Below, one piece after another: positions 46,401 to 59,400 of a DNA stretch of 64,000 bases. Numbering within the stretch: the stretch's first letter is position 1; the number at the start of each line of letters is the position of its first letter. The stretch is from Brachionus plicatilis (taxonomy: Eukaryota > Rotifera > Eurotatoria > Ploima > Brachionidae), in contig QEOQ01000508.1 in the NCBI GenBank assembly GCA_010279815.1, positions 192,936 through 256,935 of the forward strand, written 5' to 3'. The notes under the pieces were generated by a model, which ran no database searches, had not been told where the DNA came from, and was given only the letters and a program-made list of their open reading frames with translations. Position numbers and translations under genes: made by a program.

Positions 46401-47670
46401 ATGAATTAATTTTTCATGCTTTATTTTAAATTTAAAAAATTAAGTTAATTTAAAATATGATGAAAATTTGCGTTCAACTTAATACTCATAACAAGATATG
46501 AATGCCTTAGCAACTTATTCAAAAATTTAGTATTTGTAGATTTCAGCTTTTCTTCTAAAATAAAAAAGAATGGGGTCTGCCTATCAAACAGGCATACTTA
46601 AAAATCCCATCTGCTTACTTAATAATCTTTCATAAAAATTTTCAATTTATGTTTCTTTTTCTTGAGAAAAACAATTTTTTGGAATTATTCAAAATTTTTT
46701 TAGACCAGTAAAAAATCAAATTAGAATTTCAAATGATTGAACAAATGTTTTGATTTTGTTCTTAAGCTAATAATTTCAGTAGATTGTACCTGTAAATTAT
46801 GACTCAAATAAAAAACATAAAAACATATACTTGGTTTTTTGCATAAAAATTTGTAAAAAAAGCGAAAAATATCTAAAAATTACTAAAATCTTATTAAAAT
46901 ACTAATAATTTTCTTTTAAAATTATAAAAAGGAATAGTATGCTATGAAAATTTTTATATATATTAAACCAACAAACTCCAAAGTCAATTAATGCAAAGAG
47001 AGAATAAATTTTATGAAGAAAAAATCAAAAATTTTAAACAATTACCGTAAAATCACTAGAGTCATCAATAAAAGATTTTAAGCTTTCCAAAGCAGCTTCA
47101 GCCTTAAATTTTTTTAAAATAAAATTAAAAATTTATTCTTTTTTTTAAACAAAATCATACTTCTTGCCATTTGCCGTTCATAATGAGATTGCGGAAATTA
47201 GATGCAGTTGGGTGTTCTAGCATACAACCAGATTCATTCATAAGACTTTCGGTGGTTTTATTCAGTCCGAGAGATCTCAAATGTTGACCAATTAATCTCA
47301 GTATATCCTTTTGGCCTTGGCTAAAATTTTTGGCAACATTGTTCAGATGGTTCGCTTTGGTAGTTCCGTTCGAATTGTGACATTCTTCGGATGGCAAATT
47401 TTTTGAACCATGATTGCCATTAAACTTCCCATTTGTTTCTGTGTGTTCGTGCATTTTGAAACCGTTTTTGGAATTTTCGCTAATGTTCATGGCCATCTTT
47501 TTGCTTGGACTGCTTGTATTCTGAAAAAAACGATTCAAACGCTGTCGTTTTGAGGGCGGAGCAGTGTTCTCTCCACCGTCAATGTCGCTATTATCTGAGC
47601 TTGATGCCAGTATGATTGAAAATTTAATACTGTTTGTATTTTGGCCGCTTTCGTTTATCCAACTTGCCAA
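43411..47670 (-). CDS. WDR26: WDR26 (GID/CTLH E3 ligase subunit)
   Basis: LisH-CTLH-WD40 protein of the CTLH/GID ubiquitin ligase; the yeast counterpart is Gid7. Exons: 47670-47161, 47102-47046, 44990-44854, 44798-44701, 44647-44491, 44442-44043, 43994-43852, 43792-43411; phases add up to 627 aa (human 661). After an acidic, serine-rich N-terminus comes [20 protein letters not shown] (LisH), then [18 protein letters not shown] (CTLH) and [22 protein letters not shown] repeats run from [20 protein letters not shown] through [11 protein letters not shown] to [13 protein letters not shown] at the end. The 2-kb intron 47045-44991 holds a foldback element; the other introns are about 50-60 nt. Confidence 0.95.
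45695..45900. repeat. Foldback element in WDR26 intron
   Basis: Left arm agcatcgctaaaagcccagg followed by ttggttttggtgc; right arm tggcaccaaaatcacgatcc followed by tgggctttaagtg. The arms are inverted, about 40 bp, with about 110 bp between. Non-coding, in the 2-kb second intron of WDR26. Confidence 0.6.
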
Positions 47671-48802
47671 ATATCTTATTAAATTGACTCAGTTTGATTG
47701 ACTTTTTTTGTAAAGCAAAAATGCGTTTCTCTAAATTTCAAACAGCTAATTTTTACAGTTTTAGACATGAGAACAAAAGCATATAGAGCTGCGTAAAAGT
47801 CACTTTTTTCAAAGATATCTAATTTTAAATTTAGCTACGAAATAGAAATTGGTATTTTAGAGGCGAAAATATAAAAAGTAGTGTGGTGTGAAAATTGGGG
47901 TCATGTCCATGCATACTTGGGGGACAGTGTTTGGTATGATTTTTTTCCTAAACTTAGCTTGCAACTAAAATTTCAAGCAAATTAAAGCTATAAAAGCGAG
48001 CGATCGCATCCAAAGTGAGCAAAGACTAATAATAATTTATGAATTTTTGAAATTATTATAATCGTGGTAAAAGCAACAAATAATTTTAAAATGTTGAAAC
48101 AAGAGAGCTAGTTGGAATAATTAGTGGCTCTTGCTCTTGTGTACATATTATTAAAAATGACTTTGTATCCCGAATGGATGAGGAAATTCATCTTCGTCAT
48201 TTACTCTTATCCATTTTTAGATTTAACTGGATGAAGATTTATTTTTGCAATTCTAGCCCATATAATTTAAACTTCTCAAATCTTAGGTTATACAATTGTT
48301 TTTTTTTAAGATTAACTTAACTTAAATGGCAACATTTGATTGAAAACAGCTGATTTTATTCTATTTAAGTTTTTTCAATGAAATTTTCTGACTTTGGGAT
48401 AAATTTAATAAAAAAATTAAATTCTGTTTTTTTTTTATTTAGTCAAAATAAAATTTTTATTTTTATTTTTTTTTAATTTAATTAATAAATAAGTTTTCTT
48501 GTTCAGATGTTATTTTTTCCGCAAATAAAAAAGACCAATGTAGAACAAATGTAAATCCAAATCAAAATAAATTCACGCTCTTGAGCAATCTTAGTTATCA
48601 TAGAAAAATTTTTCTTATTTTAAATCTACCATTATTTAGTTAGAAAACGAAAAATTCTTTTTTTTTTCATTAAAAATAATTTTTTAGTTTTCATCTCAAA
48701 ATTAAAATCAAATTGAATTCCAAAATATCAAAAAATTTTTTTATATATAAATTATTGCAAAAGCTTCTCTTAAACTTATGAATACTCTAAACAAGCAGTT
48801 TT
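47671..48802. other. Upstream region of WDR26
   Basis: Presumed WDR26 promoter side. A somewhat less AT-rich patch at about 47880-48180 (gtggtgtgaaaattggggtc, cgagcgatcgcatccaaagt) has no readable protein. Nothing else recognised. Confidence 0.35.
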
Positions 48803-49148
48803 GAATGGAATAAAAAAAAATTTTCGTTTGTTAACTAAAAAAAAATAAAAGTAGCTCGATAATTCTTAAAAAAAAATTCCATTGCCTTATATACCTTTTT
48901 AAATTAAATTTCTGCTAAGAGTTTGGTGTGTTTATGATTGTTTATGATTACACCTTTTTGATTGTTGGGCTGCAAAAAAGCTCTGACTTTCATAATCAAT
49001 AATTGATTAAAAAATTATTTTTCGACAACAACGGCTTTTTAATTTAAATTTAAAAATGTATATAAGGCAATGGAATTTTTTTTAAGAATTATCGAGCTAC
49101 TTTATTTTTTTTTAGCTAACAAACGAAAATTTTTTTTTATTCCATTCA
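48803..49148. repeat. Foldback element with ~100-bp near-identical arms
   Basis: The left arm 48803-48900 (gaatggaataaaa..., agtagctcgataattctt, ccattgccttatata) is the near-perfect reverse complement of the right arm 49046-49148. The loop contains a short duplicated tgtttatgatt. High arm identity suggests recent insertion or gene conversion. Non-coding; located between WDR26 and the KMT2 3' end. Confidence 0.8.
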
Positions 49149-50484
49149 CTTATTTATTAAAAATGTATATGTATATAATGTATATGAGCCAATTTCGTGA
49201 GCAATGACCAATTTTGTACACATTCTGGAATTTCTAAAGGAAATCTTTGCGGAGAGCATGAAATATTTTGTTTTTTGAAAAAAAAAATTTTGACAGATTG
49301 ATTCATTTTTTATATTAGCTTTTACAAAATTCATTTTTAATTTTCAACAATATAATTTTTTAAAGTCTTTTCTTTAAAACAACTTTCGTGGATTTTCAAA
49401 AACCTCTCATGGATCGTAGACAGTTTTTTTTAAGAAAATTCAATCAAACAAATAAATGAAAAAAGTTATAACTGATTCTTTAGAATTTATTTAAAAAAAA
49501 ATTAAAAACAATTTCTTATTGTACAAATGTTATAAATAATTAGAATAAAAAATTTATTAAGCATTACGCTTTGCCTTCGGCTGAAAGATTTTCAATTATT
49601 ATTACATTATACTTTCATTTTATTTATTAAAAGAGGAATTTTCATATTAATTAAATGAAAATAATTCCAGTAAGAATTAAAAGAAAATTTTTTTGTATAA
49701 ATTATCATTAAATTTTATTATTTAATTAACTTTTTGAGGTCTTGAAAATAGCGTTTATTGATTTTTTCACATAGATCTACTAACTTTAGTATCTTTGCTG
49801 CTTGGAAAAATTTATGATCAAATCTTTCACTGAATTTCAAAAGATTCAAGGTTCAATGCCTTCAGGATTACGAGTAATTTTATTCAATTAAAGTACAAAG
49901 ATTTATTTTGTACTTTTTTATTTTCAAATAAAAAATTAATGAATCTGAAATTGTCTAGAGCAAATATGATAGCAAATTTTTGGCTCAGAAAGTCAACTTC
50001 TTTTTATTATATTTTCAAATCAAATTAAATACCTTAAAAATTTGTCACAAATGAGATAATCAAAAAATTTGAAAAAAATTATTTTTCTCTTTAGGTGATT
50101 GAAGAATAATTCAATTTTGATTTTTTGAAAGATATTGAATAAAATAAAATTCATTTGTTTAGAATCAAATTCAAATAAAAATACTCTTAATTTATTTTTT
50201 ATGCTTTATTTAAATTAAAACCAAACTAAATTTTATACTATTTTGTATTTTATTTCAAATTTCATGTTGTTTAAATGCTCTAAAAAACAGTAGATTTTAT
50301 AAATTACAATTTATTAACAAGAGATGAAATGACCAAGTGAAAAAATAAAAAAAAATAAAAAAATTTTTACAAAATTTTGGCCATCTTAACCGAAAAACAA
50401 AAAAATTCACTTTCATTTACTATTTTGATTATAAATATAATAACGGCAGCCGTAAAACTCCAATAGCATTAATCTGGTAGACAA
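49149..50484. other. KMT2 3' flank with a decayed exon copy
   Basis: Downstream of the SET exon. At 49787-49850 (minus) a 60-bp piece reads FSERFDHKFFQAAK, the same frame as LSQRFDQKFFQAAK in the last KMT2 exon (about 50948-51013). The remainder is AT-rich and unassigned. AATAAA-like signals occur but cannot be assigned. Confidence 0.6.
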
Positions 50485-53400
50485 TCAATTTAGGTATTTT
50501 CTGCATCTGCTACTTTTGCACAAACACTTAATTTTCACGTCTTCTTTTGGAAACTTGTAATCATAGGTAAGCTCCTCTCCGCGACTAATGGCTCTTTGGG
50601 CAAAAATTACTATGTGCTTATGACCACCAATGACTAAAACTCGACTGATACAATTTGGATCACACGAGTGATTTATGAACCTTGCTTGATTGCCTTTGGT
50701 GGTTGCGTCAATCACTTCGAATTCATCTATTCTAAACATATAGCACCCAATGCCTTTAGATTCATAAAACTTCTCCCGTTTGTCGCAAACTTCATTCCTA
50801 ATTATCTCACCGGAGTATTCAATGATCATCTGTCCTTGGCTTAGATCGACTAGAGTGAATAGGCCGCGTCCATGAATCGGAGAACGCTTGACAACCAGTG
50901 CACTTTTTGAGAAGTCTTTCAAATGACGGTACTTGGTTGAGCCGCATATATCCAACGACTGCAGTGCTTTGGCTGCTTGGAAAAACTTTTGGTCAAATCT
51001 TTGACTCAGATTCAAAAAATTCAGGCTTCTGTGCTCCGATGCTAGCCAGTAAAATGGATCCAGACATTTTTTAGCTCCATCGTGCTTCTGTGTTCGAGCA
51101 CAATTGTTTAAATTTATAATCCATCTCTTAAAAAATGGATTTTTTTTATTAGCAAATTTTGAAGTTAATTTTTATTTACTTACATCGTTCGTGTTCTGGC
51201 TATGAATGTATTTGGTCTTGTACAATGGGCAAAATTGAATTGATTCAAGTTGTTCCAGCATGTAAATGACTGCTGGTGAATCCAAACCACACATTCGAAC
51301 ACCGTTCAGATTTTTGAACGCAATATTTTTAAGCTTGTGTTCTTGTCGGAGTTTTCTAATTTTGTCAAAAATGACTTTCCAAGCTCCTTGAATAAAATTT
51401 TTTTTAATTATCAGTTTTAAATTGAAGAATTCGATTTCTATCTGTAATAATGAATTGTTGTTGTACCAACTAAAAAAGAGACCTGACCAAATTTAGATAA
51501 AATTTTCTGATGAAATATTGAGAATTTTTTAAATTTTAATTAGATTTAAAAAAATAAAATCGGAAAAAAAAATTTTTAATTGTAAAGGTTTTAGAAAATG
51601 TACCACTCACAAAATAAATTTTACAGAGGGGATTTAAAGAAATTTTTTTTCCTTCTTTATTTTTTCTTTTCTTTATTATATTATTTTAAGTAAATAAATA
51701 AAAATATTTTAAACAAATAACATCTTTTAAAAAATTTTGAATGAGCATAAAATCTGATCGGATTGAGTATTTAAATTACAGACGATTTTAAAACGAGTAT
51801 TCAACTAAGTTAAGAAGTATCAATAGCCAACAACATTATGGAGCTTTTTAAAAATACCATTACATGCCGTAACGCCCCAGTGTGCAAATAAATATATACT
51901 TGAATTGTCAGACAACATTTAGAGTTCGCTATTACTGCTTGAAGTCTGTTTAGCTCTAAAGACGTTTTATCAATTGAAAAATTCCAAAAATTCATACAAA
52001 AATTTGTAGTATCTGCAAAGATGTAAAAAATTTGGGTTCACCAAAAAATTGCGTTCCATCAAAAAATTTATATTATAAGCAGGATTCGAGACTATCAATA
52101 GAGAGTTAAAAATGAGTGAAATAAGCTCCCAGACAAAAGAAACAAACTTCAGTCAACGAATCAGACAAGACAAGCAGAAAAATAATTGCCATAGAGCGTC
52201 TTCTAGCGTTGACGCGATCTGCAATTTTAAATACTAGTACCACTTGATATTTTTCGGTTTTTAGTCTAGACGATCGGTCCAAGTAATCCAGGAAATTAAA
52301 TTTAAAAAACTCTGTGAAGCAAATTCAGAGTTGGTCAAAAGTCAAAAGGAATAGGTCATGTTTGACATTGACTTGTTTCTTAAGACATAAAATAAATGAG
52401 ATGACACTGCAACATATTTCACCCACTTGCTACAGTTAGTTGTTAAAAAGATTGAAAAAATATCAAAATGTTTACTTTAGAAATTTCATAGTCTAACTTT
52501 AATTTTTGCAGATTTTAAGATAATTTTTGATTTTTGACCGACTCTGAAAAAATTTTTGTTTCATGCACTCAAAATAAAATTGAAAAAATTTGAAGCCTTT
52601 CGAAATCAGAGTTTTGTTCATGACAAAAAAAATCAACTAAATCTTTAATAAATAATAAAAATTAATTTAATCAACAGAAAAAAAAAGATCTTAAAATTTG
52701 ATCTGAAACTTCAATCTGCCTCTATTTTTTATTTTATTCAAAAATTAAAAAAATTTTTAAACATTTTTAATGAGTTGCATTTCATCAAATAGGGACTGGA
52801 AAAAAATTAAAAACTTACTGTTCAAATCATGTGATATGACTTTGAGTCCGTCTTCACACGTTATCTCAAAAACGAGTTTATTATTACTACTTTCCAAGTC
52901 CAAGTCATTGTAGTAGTTATTGACAATACATCGATTGTATGAATTGGCCGCATTGGACATGGCATATTGTTCAAACAATTGATCATCCATTAGACTTGAT
53001 TGAATGCTCATTTTTTTGGCTATCTTCATTCTTTTTTTTTCGTTCAAGCTAATTATTTTAACTTTTGCTTTCATTAGTTTGGCCTCTTTTTTGCGAATCT
53101 GTTTGTCCATACGCTTGGCTTCGACAAAGTCCATATTTTTGATCGGATTCTCAAAGTTTGAGCCAGAATCTGCGCCAATTGGTTGCACATTTTGAGGCAT
53201 CACATTTAACTGAGAGCCAGACGCCAAAGAATTTGTGAACGAAATTTTAAAATCAAAGTCATCTTTAAAATAATCTCTCAGTTTATTTTTAACTTTGGGG
53301 GTGGCCATTTTTTTTTCTTTCTTTTTGACGAAAAAGTCGAAATTGTTCAGTGAATCGTTGGGAATTCTAATGGACAGCTGTGAGTCTGTGGGAGCATATC

Positions 53401-56400
53401 CGCACAGCTGACTTGAGTTCGAAGTGCTAGAGACATGGTCGTTTGACACGTCCGAATTACTGAATGCCAATTCACTTGGCTTTTCGACTTTGTTAAAAGC
53501 GTTTAGCAATGCAGCCACGGTGCATTTTGTGGACAACGATTCGGCTTTTATTTTTCTGGGCTTTTTTTCCTTGCCGATTTTATCTTTTTTTACTTTGGGC
53601 ACTTTTTCTTTTCTGTCAAAAATTTTAAAATTTTCATTGACAGTAATGTCAGTTGCGTTTAGAGTAGACTCGTGGCCCATGTCATCTAGCGAAGATTGTA
53701 GTGGATTGACTAAATATGAAGAGTTGTTCAGATTCAATGACGAGTCGCTTCGATCGCTTCTAGGCGACAGGACAGCGTCGTTTCTTGGCTGATTGATGTT
53801 CAACATGGGATTTTTAAAGATATCGCTGGTTAGTGTTTGTTGATTGGGAACTCGGACATATGTTGTTTTTAAATTTGAAAATTTAAGATTGTTTGCCTCG
53901 AGTTTGAGAACTTTGGGTTTTTCTGTGTTCTGGTTTGTGGCGGGGTTCGATAGACCGGGTAATCTGATTGTGGTTTGTGGTGGTCTGATAAAAGAGACGC
54001 CACCGTTAGCATTAGAAAATTTTAAAACTGATTTATTTGGATTCAAATTGAGATCATTTAGGCCGTCTACTTGACTCAAAAGACCAATGTCCTCATTTAA
54101 TTTTTGATTCAGATTTTGTTCTTTTTCTTCACAAAAGTTGTCCAAATAGAATCTAAGATCTGATGTGTTTAGTGAATTTTCTTCTGAGCTTTGGGATTTT
54201 TTTTCCAAGTCTTTTTTGTAATCGTTTAACAGCCGAATGCGGCACTTGTAAATGCATTTTTTTCCTAGCTCATTGGTGCTCCAGAACAAGCGCGAGCATT
54301 CAAAATCGACTGGACACAAATAGTCTTTGTGGTCTGAGAGAGTTTCCAAGTCGCCTAAATTGTCAATTTGCAGCGAGCCGATCAGAATGTACGGCTTTTG
54401 CTTCGGAGGATTAAGAGAAAATTTTGGAAATGAATACTTGCGCCGATAGTTGTCATCGTGGACGTCAATAAAAATGCTCTTTTTAAATTTTGATTCTTTT
54501 AAAAAGTCGTCCTCGGTTTGATGACTTGCATGTTCTGGACAATAAATACAAAATCCTTGGAATTTGCTGCGTTTGTCAGGCTGTGATTGAGACAAATCTT
54601 CGCAAATGAGACATTTAGATTCAAAGGCACAATTGAAGTGATAAGACAAAGAACATGATTTGTAATCACAAGTAATTGTAGCACCGTCTCTCTTACAGTA
54701 GCTGCATATCTAAAATAAATAAATATTTTTAGTTCTCTAATTAAAATCAAAATTTTTAGACAAAAATTTTTCAATTGTCTATGGGACACACAATTCTTGA
54801 CCTGATGACTAGTTTTCTAGAAAAAGTCGGGCTTTTAATCTATTGTTTTAATAAAAACTTTTAAACTATAAATGAAAAAATGAATAAAAATAATTTTTTT
54901 TCAAATTGGTATTTTGATAATTGATTTTTTTTACCCTAAGTTAAGTCATTTTTAAAATTTTCTTTTTTCTAAGTCATATCTCAATTTTGTTTATTTTTCA
55001 TGTGAATTTCATGTGCACGCCACATCCGAGAACTGCAACATTAATTTTGAATTAAAGCTTACTTGTGCACTTATGGAAAAAAGTTCTTAAAAATGCTTTT
55101 TAAAATTACATGAATGACATTTTAAAACTTTTTCAAATTTTTAATATTTTTATTTGTTGTTTTATTAATTGAATTTATTAAGGAGAATATTAAGCTGTTT
55201 AGTGGTAAAATATCCAGCGAGAGAACGTACCAAAATAAATTATTACTCCTATTACCATAGTTTGAAACAGACTTGTTTAGGTTTGGTGAAGTTTGGTATA
55301 AAAGAGCAGAACAGAATGATAAAAATTTGGATAACTTTTTTGCTAAAAGTTTAAAATAAGTTCCGTAAATGCAGCATGTTGCATTAATCAAAGTTCCATC
55401 AACTGTCAAAGTCCGCTAATGATGTGCAAAATCTATGCAAAATGCACTGCGCTTGAACACATTGAAATCTAGTTTAGTGATAGCTGGTGCAACTTTGAAA
55501 GTTGCACAATGTCGTATTCACGAAACTAATTTTAAACTTTTAGCAAAAAAGTTATTCAATTTTTTATTATTTGTTTCTGTTTTTTTAATCATTTTGTACT
55601 GAATTTCACAAAACCCTTATTTGTAAGTCACAGTTTTAAGTCTAAGTCACAAAAATTTAGTGACTTTGTCTCTAACTAGGCCGCCACAATAACTACCTTG
55701 AACGGCGAAAAAATTCATGTAGTTCGGATTTTTTTTTAAAAAAAAATTTAATTCATTGACTTGACTTGACTTAAGATTTGTGACTTAAAAACAACTCTGG
55801 TTTGAAATTTTTTAATTTAATTGTTTTCCTTTAGATAAATTTAAACATAAACATATATTTTGGTTTGTTAATTTGATGATTATCTAGTTTAAAATTGGTT
55901 TATCATTCTGAAAGGACACAATTTAAAAGAAAAAAAAATGAAGGATCAAATCTAGAAATTTATTTCTAGAAAATTGTCTAGAGAAAAGAAATTTTCTTCA
56001 CTAATCAATTTCTATTTAAAGGACATTTTGAACCTGAAAATCTAACTTTGATTTTTTATTTTTTTAAAAAAACATTATGATATTTGAATTCAACGACCAA
56101 AAATACATTATAGTGCACTTGATTTTTAATTTTTACATTATGTCCTCTTTGGGTACTAGGGGCCGGAAGTTGACCAACTCAAAGAAGTTAATAGTATTCA
56201 AATTCATATAATAAGATTTAAATAAACTAAAATAAAATTTTTTGAAAAAATTTGCTAAATTTTTTTAATTTTTAACTTTTAACTCAAGCAGATTTTGAAG
56301 GAAACAAAAGGGACGGCTGAAAATTTGTCAGTTTATAAATTTTTTGACGCACTTTCAGAATCGTGGTCGATCTTATTGTAAAAATTAAGGGAAGGAATCA

Positions 56401-59400
56401 AAACTCAACTTTGAATTCTAAAAAAGTCGATTTTTCTTATTATTGTGTATTACTTGGCCAAAAATAATTATAATAACTATGATTATATTATACTATTGTA
56501 GCTTATAGTCTCAGCTATCAATAGAGCGGTCGATTATTATATCAAGCTTTTGTATTCATTATATATTTTACATGTTATATGAATTTGAGTACTATTAACT
56601 TCTTTGAGTTGGTCAACTTCCGGCCCCTAGTACCCAAAGAGGACATAATTTAAAAATTGAAATTAAGTGCACTATTATGTATTTTTGGTCGTAGAATTCA
56701 AATATCATTATGGTTTTTTAAAAAAATGAAAAATCAAAGTTAGATTTTCAGGTTCAAAATGTCCTTTACCAAAGTAAAACTATCCCCAAAAAATGAAGTG
56801 CCATATCTATATTAAAATAAATGTTTACCGTTTTTGTCTTGTTGAAAACAGATAAAATTTGTTCAATAATGCAGTCATCAATTAGAACGTCATCGGACCA
56901 AAGTAAGCAGTTCAAATGGATCCAATAGCAGTCAAACGGTATTAGACGGCCACAAATGTCATCATCTCCAATAAGGCGACATGCCATGCATTCTCTACAA
57001 TCAACAGCGTTGTGTTTAACATTTGAAAATATTCTAATTGTGTCTAAATTGTTAAAGTCCATTTTAGACTCAGAAATTTTGTCAAATCTGTCTAATTTTC
57101 TGCTATTGAATGGCTTCAAAGGTGCGGCAGCTGAACCAGAGTTGGCGTTTAGCGCATTTATAGGCGCAAAGTGAGCATTAAATATTTTTTGCAGCGTTGG
57201 GTTCATTTGACACTCTTTGATTCGCTCAAGGAATGAGTTGAGCTTTTCCAAAGTTAAATTTTCATCAAATATGTCTGAAGCCTGCAGTGCCAAAGCTATT
57301 GAGTTTGATGCAATTGAATATGTGTGATCTTCGTGGGGCACTTTTACAAGATCACTAAAGATAAAATTTTTTTTTGTCTCTTCCAAAAGCATCTGTTCTT
57401 TTTGTATTTCTTGCTCACTTTTTACTCTCATTTCTACGGGTTCATTTTGTTCAATTACTTCCATTTTTTCTGTTTCTGGTTCCGCACTCTCTTTTTCCTT
57501 GGGCTTAATACCCAATTCATTATCATTCATATAATCTAATAGCCAATTATGCCTAGTCTCTATTTTTTGTATCAATTTCAGTCTCAACTGATCGTCGCTA
57601 TTCTCTATTCCAGTTTTTGATTGAATAAAAAAATCATTTATTGACTCGACTAGATCTTCAGTAAAAGCACATGCTGGGTTGTCTTGTACAGATGAAACTA
57701 TATCATTGAATATATTTGCTTTGAATAAACTTATTTGTTGCTTAAGTGAATTTGGTTCACTGTCACATGACTTGCATTCTGGTCTTAAACCATTCATCAG
57801 AAGCAAATCAATATCTATCTCTTAAAAAGAAACAATATAGTATTTTTTAAATATTTTTTTTTCATTTACTTGATAGACCCAGGCAATGATAGTGAAAATA
57901 ATTCAAACAAGTGCGACATTGATAAATGAATTTGTAAATGTCAAGCTTTTCATTGTCCTGAATGCAGTCATTGAACATAAGATTACAACATTTGAAAGGT
58001 TTTTCTATTTGGGAAAAATTATCGATTTGAAATTGTATTTCAATGATATAAAATTACCTAATTGATATTTTTCGTAGCATTTAAAACAAGTGCAATAATC
58101 GTAGTTGTTCATTCGGCTATAGGATTTTTTGTCGTAAAAAGAATTCTTAGTAAAACAAATTTTACATTCGAAGCATTTGAAGCATAGCCACTGTTTTCTT
58201 TTTTTGGTTAATCTGCGGGGGTAAGAAGACTTTTTGAGACAATCAAAATGGTAGCTATCTCCACATTTGTAGCAAAATTGAAGCTTAAGAAACAAAATGA
58301 AGTTAAAAATAGAATTTTTTTTTTTAAATTACGTCGTCAGTTATCAAATGGCATATTTCACAATATTTACAACACGGACAGAGCCAATCTAGGAGAATAG
58401 TGTTCGCTTTGGGTTTTTGATAATCTTCTAGACAAAATTCATGATACGGTTGGCAACATATGGTGCAATAATAGAACTATTCAAATTTTAAAAAACAATT
58501 TATTTTTATTTAGAAAAAAATACTTTGTTGTCGTTTTCGGGAGTCGAACCGCATAAAAAGCAAAGTGATTTGATTGAATATGGCGAATATGATATTACTG
58601 AGAAGCCAGTTCCAGGAATGTCTCTATATTTGTTTATAATCTTAAAATCAGTTAATTAAAAATTAATTGAAAATTTTTTTAAATCTCGATTTTTTGATTT
58701 ATTGTTTATTTAAATTGATGAAAATCGTATTTAAAAAAATTAAAAAAATATCCTTTATTTTTATTTGATTGGCCTTCGATCATATTTTTTTTCACTTTCT
58801 GGTAAAAATAAATTCTGACCAGAAATTGTTTAAAATATAAACTCATTTTAAAATTTCCTAATAATTAATTAAAAAAAGTGTATAAATTAAATCTGACCAT
58901 CCAACCCTTATTATTATTTATTTATTTAATCTGTGCCGAGCTAAAGCTCCTATAGATTAAAAAAAAAATAATAAAAATAAAAATGCAGAGAAAAAATAAG
59001 ATACATTAAAAATAAGTTAAAATTTCATAAACCCTTATGAGAAATGGTCTTTTTAATTAAAAAAAATTAAATCATTATTTCAATTTTTGTAATGAGTTGT
59101 CATTAATTTAGAAAATTAAAAAATTAATTAATTCAAAATTTAAAAGGTGAAAATAAAGATTATCAATTTTTTCAAGTATTATTTTTTGAAAAAATTTTAA
59201 GTCATAACTTTAATTTTAATGACCTTGACTTAAACTTGTGACTTAAAAACAAGTCTGTATTTAATAAAAATATTTTTATTCGTGAATTTATTCAAAAAAA
59301 ATTAAAGAATTGACTGGTGACTTTTAAACAACTTTGATCAAAAAAATTTTTGGATAATTATTTATAAACATTTTTCTTTAATTTGGTTATCAATTAATGT

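Noticed and set aside
51800..52330. Possible extra coding exon or transposon in KMT2 intron 9
   Set aside because: Less AT-rich than its neighbourhood, but no frame yields a recognisable motif, and the FYRC halves join correctly without it.
53004..54414. Plus-strand frames opposite the large KMT2 exon
   Set aside because: They are antisense shadows of the well-supported FYRN exon and show no family motifs.
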